Positions 6,237-7,082 of a stretch of 7,082 nt of DNA are shown piece after piece. This DNA comes from a bacterium. Lineage in GTDB: Bacteria > Oederibacteriota > JAJYGY01. Numbering within the stretch: the stretch's first letter is position 1; each line of letters begins with the position of its first letter. The DNA lies in contig JAJYGY010000006.1 of assembly GCA_021790555.1 (NCBI GenBank), forward strand, positions 1-7,082. The letters run 5' to 3'. The notes beneath the pieces were generated by a model that did no database searches, was not told the origin of the DNA, and saw only the letters and a list, made by a program, of their open reading frames with translations. Position numbers and translations under genes: made by a program.

Positions 6237-6256
6237 AAAATTCCCCGGCGCCGGGG
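6237..6256 (-). terminator. Likely intrinsic terminator of the upstream unrecognised gene
   Basis: CCCCGGCGCCGGGG (6243-6256) is a perfect 14-base palindrome that can fold as a 5-base-pair GC stem with a GCGC loop. On the minus strand it is followed directly by AATTTT (6242-6237). It lies about 50 bases after the stop of the upstream gene and before the candidate operon promoter, separating the two transcription units. The T tract is short, so termination may be partial. Confidence 0.6.
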
Positions 6257-6305
6257 CCGCGACGGGAAAAGTCATTAATTTATAAACCCTTTCGGCCCCC
6301 TGCCT

Positions 6306-7082
6306 TCAGGGCCCCGCCTGGCCCACTCGGAGGAGCTGCTCGTCCCAGGGGTGCCCGGCGTCCCCCTTGCGGAAGGCCTTCACCCGGATCCACTGCCCCT
6401 GAGGAAGGTTCGGCGGAAGGAGGGCCTGGAAGCGTCCCGAGGCGTCAGGCGTCAGGGCCAGGGGCGCCAGGTCGGCGTCGGCAGCGGGGCTCAGCGGGGA
6501 GGCCAGCCCGGACAAAGCCCCGGCCAACGGGCTTTCCCCGACGAAATCCACCTCCACCCGGGCCGAGGAGAGGGCCTTCAGGTCGTCGGAGCGCAGCACC
6601 CTGCCGGACAGGGTGTCGCCCCGCAGGTCCGCGCCGACCAGGGCGAAGGGCTTGCGGAAACGCACGTCCAGGTAGTGCAGCACGCCCAGGGTCGGCGCCA
6701 CGGACTTCCATTCGTCGCGGGGAAGGCCGTGCCAGCTGTTCAGCCGCCCGGGCCGGTCGGTCCACACGGCCTGGTCCAGCCAGTCCAGCGAGCGGGTGGC
6801 CGGGGGCAGCTCCTCGCCCCAGTTCCCCAGCTTGGGAAGGTAGGGCACCAGGATGTCGAAGTCGCGGAAATACTGGAAAGGCCCTTCCGTGGTCAGCAGG
6901 TAGGGCACGGCGTCGATTTCAAGGTATTCCTGGCCCGTGCCGGTGAGGAAATCCGGGGTGGACCGGTTGAGGGCGTCGGCGGGAAGCTCGCCGTTCTTCA
7001 CCAGCGAGCCGAAATCCAGCTTGGCCTGCACGCTGTCGCTCAGGGGGTAGTAGGCGCGCTGGAAGGTCCCGGGAAAAGATCG
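6306..7082 (-). CDS. Unrecognised protein, C-terminal part only (5' end beyond window edge)
   Basis: The frame is open from the right edge to a TGA at 6308-6306, giving 258 visible residues. A GTG at 7031 lies in the frame, but coding continues upstream without a stop and no convincing start is visible, so the gene very likely begins outside the window. I do not recognise a family. The first 150 or so residues are rich in aromatics and acidic residues (DAVPYLLTTEGPFQYFRDFD, later WLDQAVWTDRPGRLNSWHG and GVLHYLDVRFRKPFALVGADL). From about residue 155 to the end, segments such as LSGRVLRSDD, ARVEVDF, DASGRFQALLPP and QWIRVKAF alternate in a way that suggests a beta-sandwich, Ig-like or carboxypeptidase-regulatory-like domain, as often seen in exported proteins. 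No membrane helix is visible. Codon use resembles its neighbours. A terminator candidate follows, so it is probably not part of the ATP synthase unit. Confidence 0.8.
   Translation of the reverse strand, partial: RSFPGTFQRAYYPLSDSVQAKLDFGSLVKNGELPADALNRSTPDFLTGTGQEYLEIDAVPYLLTTEGPFQYFRDFDILVPYLPKLGNWGEELPPATRSLDWLDQAVWTDRPGRLNSWHGLPRDEWKSVAPTLGVLHYLDVRFRKPFALVGADLRGDTLSGRVLRSDDLKALSSARVEVDFVGESPLAGALSGLASPLSPAADADLAPLALTPDASGRFQALLPPNLPQGQWIRVKAFRKGDAGHPWDEQLLRVGQAGP

Noticed and set aside
6293..6315. Terminator hairpin overlapping the stop of the unrecognised gene
   Set aside because: GGCCCCCTG/CAGGGCC pair only with a bulge, and the following bases on the minus strand are not T-rich; the palindrome at 6243-6256 is the better candidate.
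5903..6946. 347-codon open frame on the plus strand spanning the operon control region
   Set aside because: Arg/Pro/Gly-rich translation, crosses the terminator and promoter candidates, and is antisense to the unrecognised gene and the BFN gene.

Overview
The window holds most of an F-type (F1Fo) ATP synthase operon. Every gene I can support is on the minus strand, so transcription runs from high to low coordinates. In order of transcription: the 3' part of an unrecognised gene (7082 to 6306); an intergenic control region (6305 to 6154); a DUF151 bifunctional nuclease-like gene (6153 to 5581); atpZ (5571 to 5353); an atpI-like gene (5342 to 5064); atpB, Fo subunit a (5016 to 4168); atpE, Fo subunit c (4116 to 3745); atpF, Fo subunit b (3705 to 3199); atpH, F1 delta (3107 to 2451); atpA, F1 alpha (2398 to 893); and atpG, F1 gamma (803 to the window edge, missing roughly its last two dozen codons). 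atpD (beta) and atpC (epsilon) are not present and would be expected beyond position 1.

The DNA is strongly GC-rich, with G/C-dominated third codon positions and Shine-Dalgarno sites before almost every gene, so this is a high-GC bacterium. The Z-I-B-E-F-H-A-G order, a single b-subunit gene (no b'), a c subunit with a signal-peptide-like leader and a subunit a with the 'NLLGLFP..ESPTS' segment would fit an acidobacterial or delta-proteobacteria-like Gram-negative. This placement is inference; nothing in the window fixes the phylum.

The genes would work together as follows. AtpZ and the AtpI-like protein are small membrane proteins linked in other bacteria to Fo assembly and to Mg2+/Ca2+ supply. 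Subunits a, b and c make the proton-conducting membrane sector, delta joins the b stalk to the F1 head, and alpha and gamma belong to the catalytic head and rotor. The nuclease-like gene heads the unit and looks translationally coupled to atpZ: its stop codon lies inside the atpZ ribosome binding site, and the atpZ stop likewise overlaps the site of the TTG-started atpI-like gene.

The 152-base gap upstream of the operon carries a likely intrinsic terminator for the upstream gene (a perfect 14-base GC palindrome plus AATTTT), a sigma70-like promoter with 17-base spacing, and an inverted repeat over its -35 that could be an operator. The two longest gaps inside the operon (atpF-atpH and atpA-atpG) each contain a strong GC hairpin. 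Protein oddities are a roughly 40-residue basic tail on delta, a His/Glu-rich tail on subunit a, and a long low-complexity linker in gamma. I see no undescribed multi-gene system, mobile element, CRISPR array or RNA gene here. The plus strand has long open frames, but they read as shadows of the minus-strand genes.
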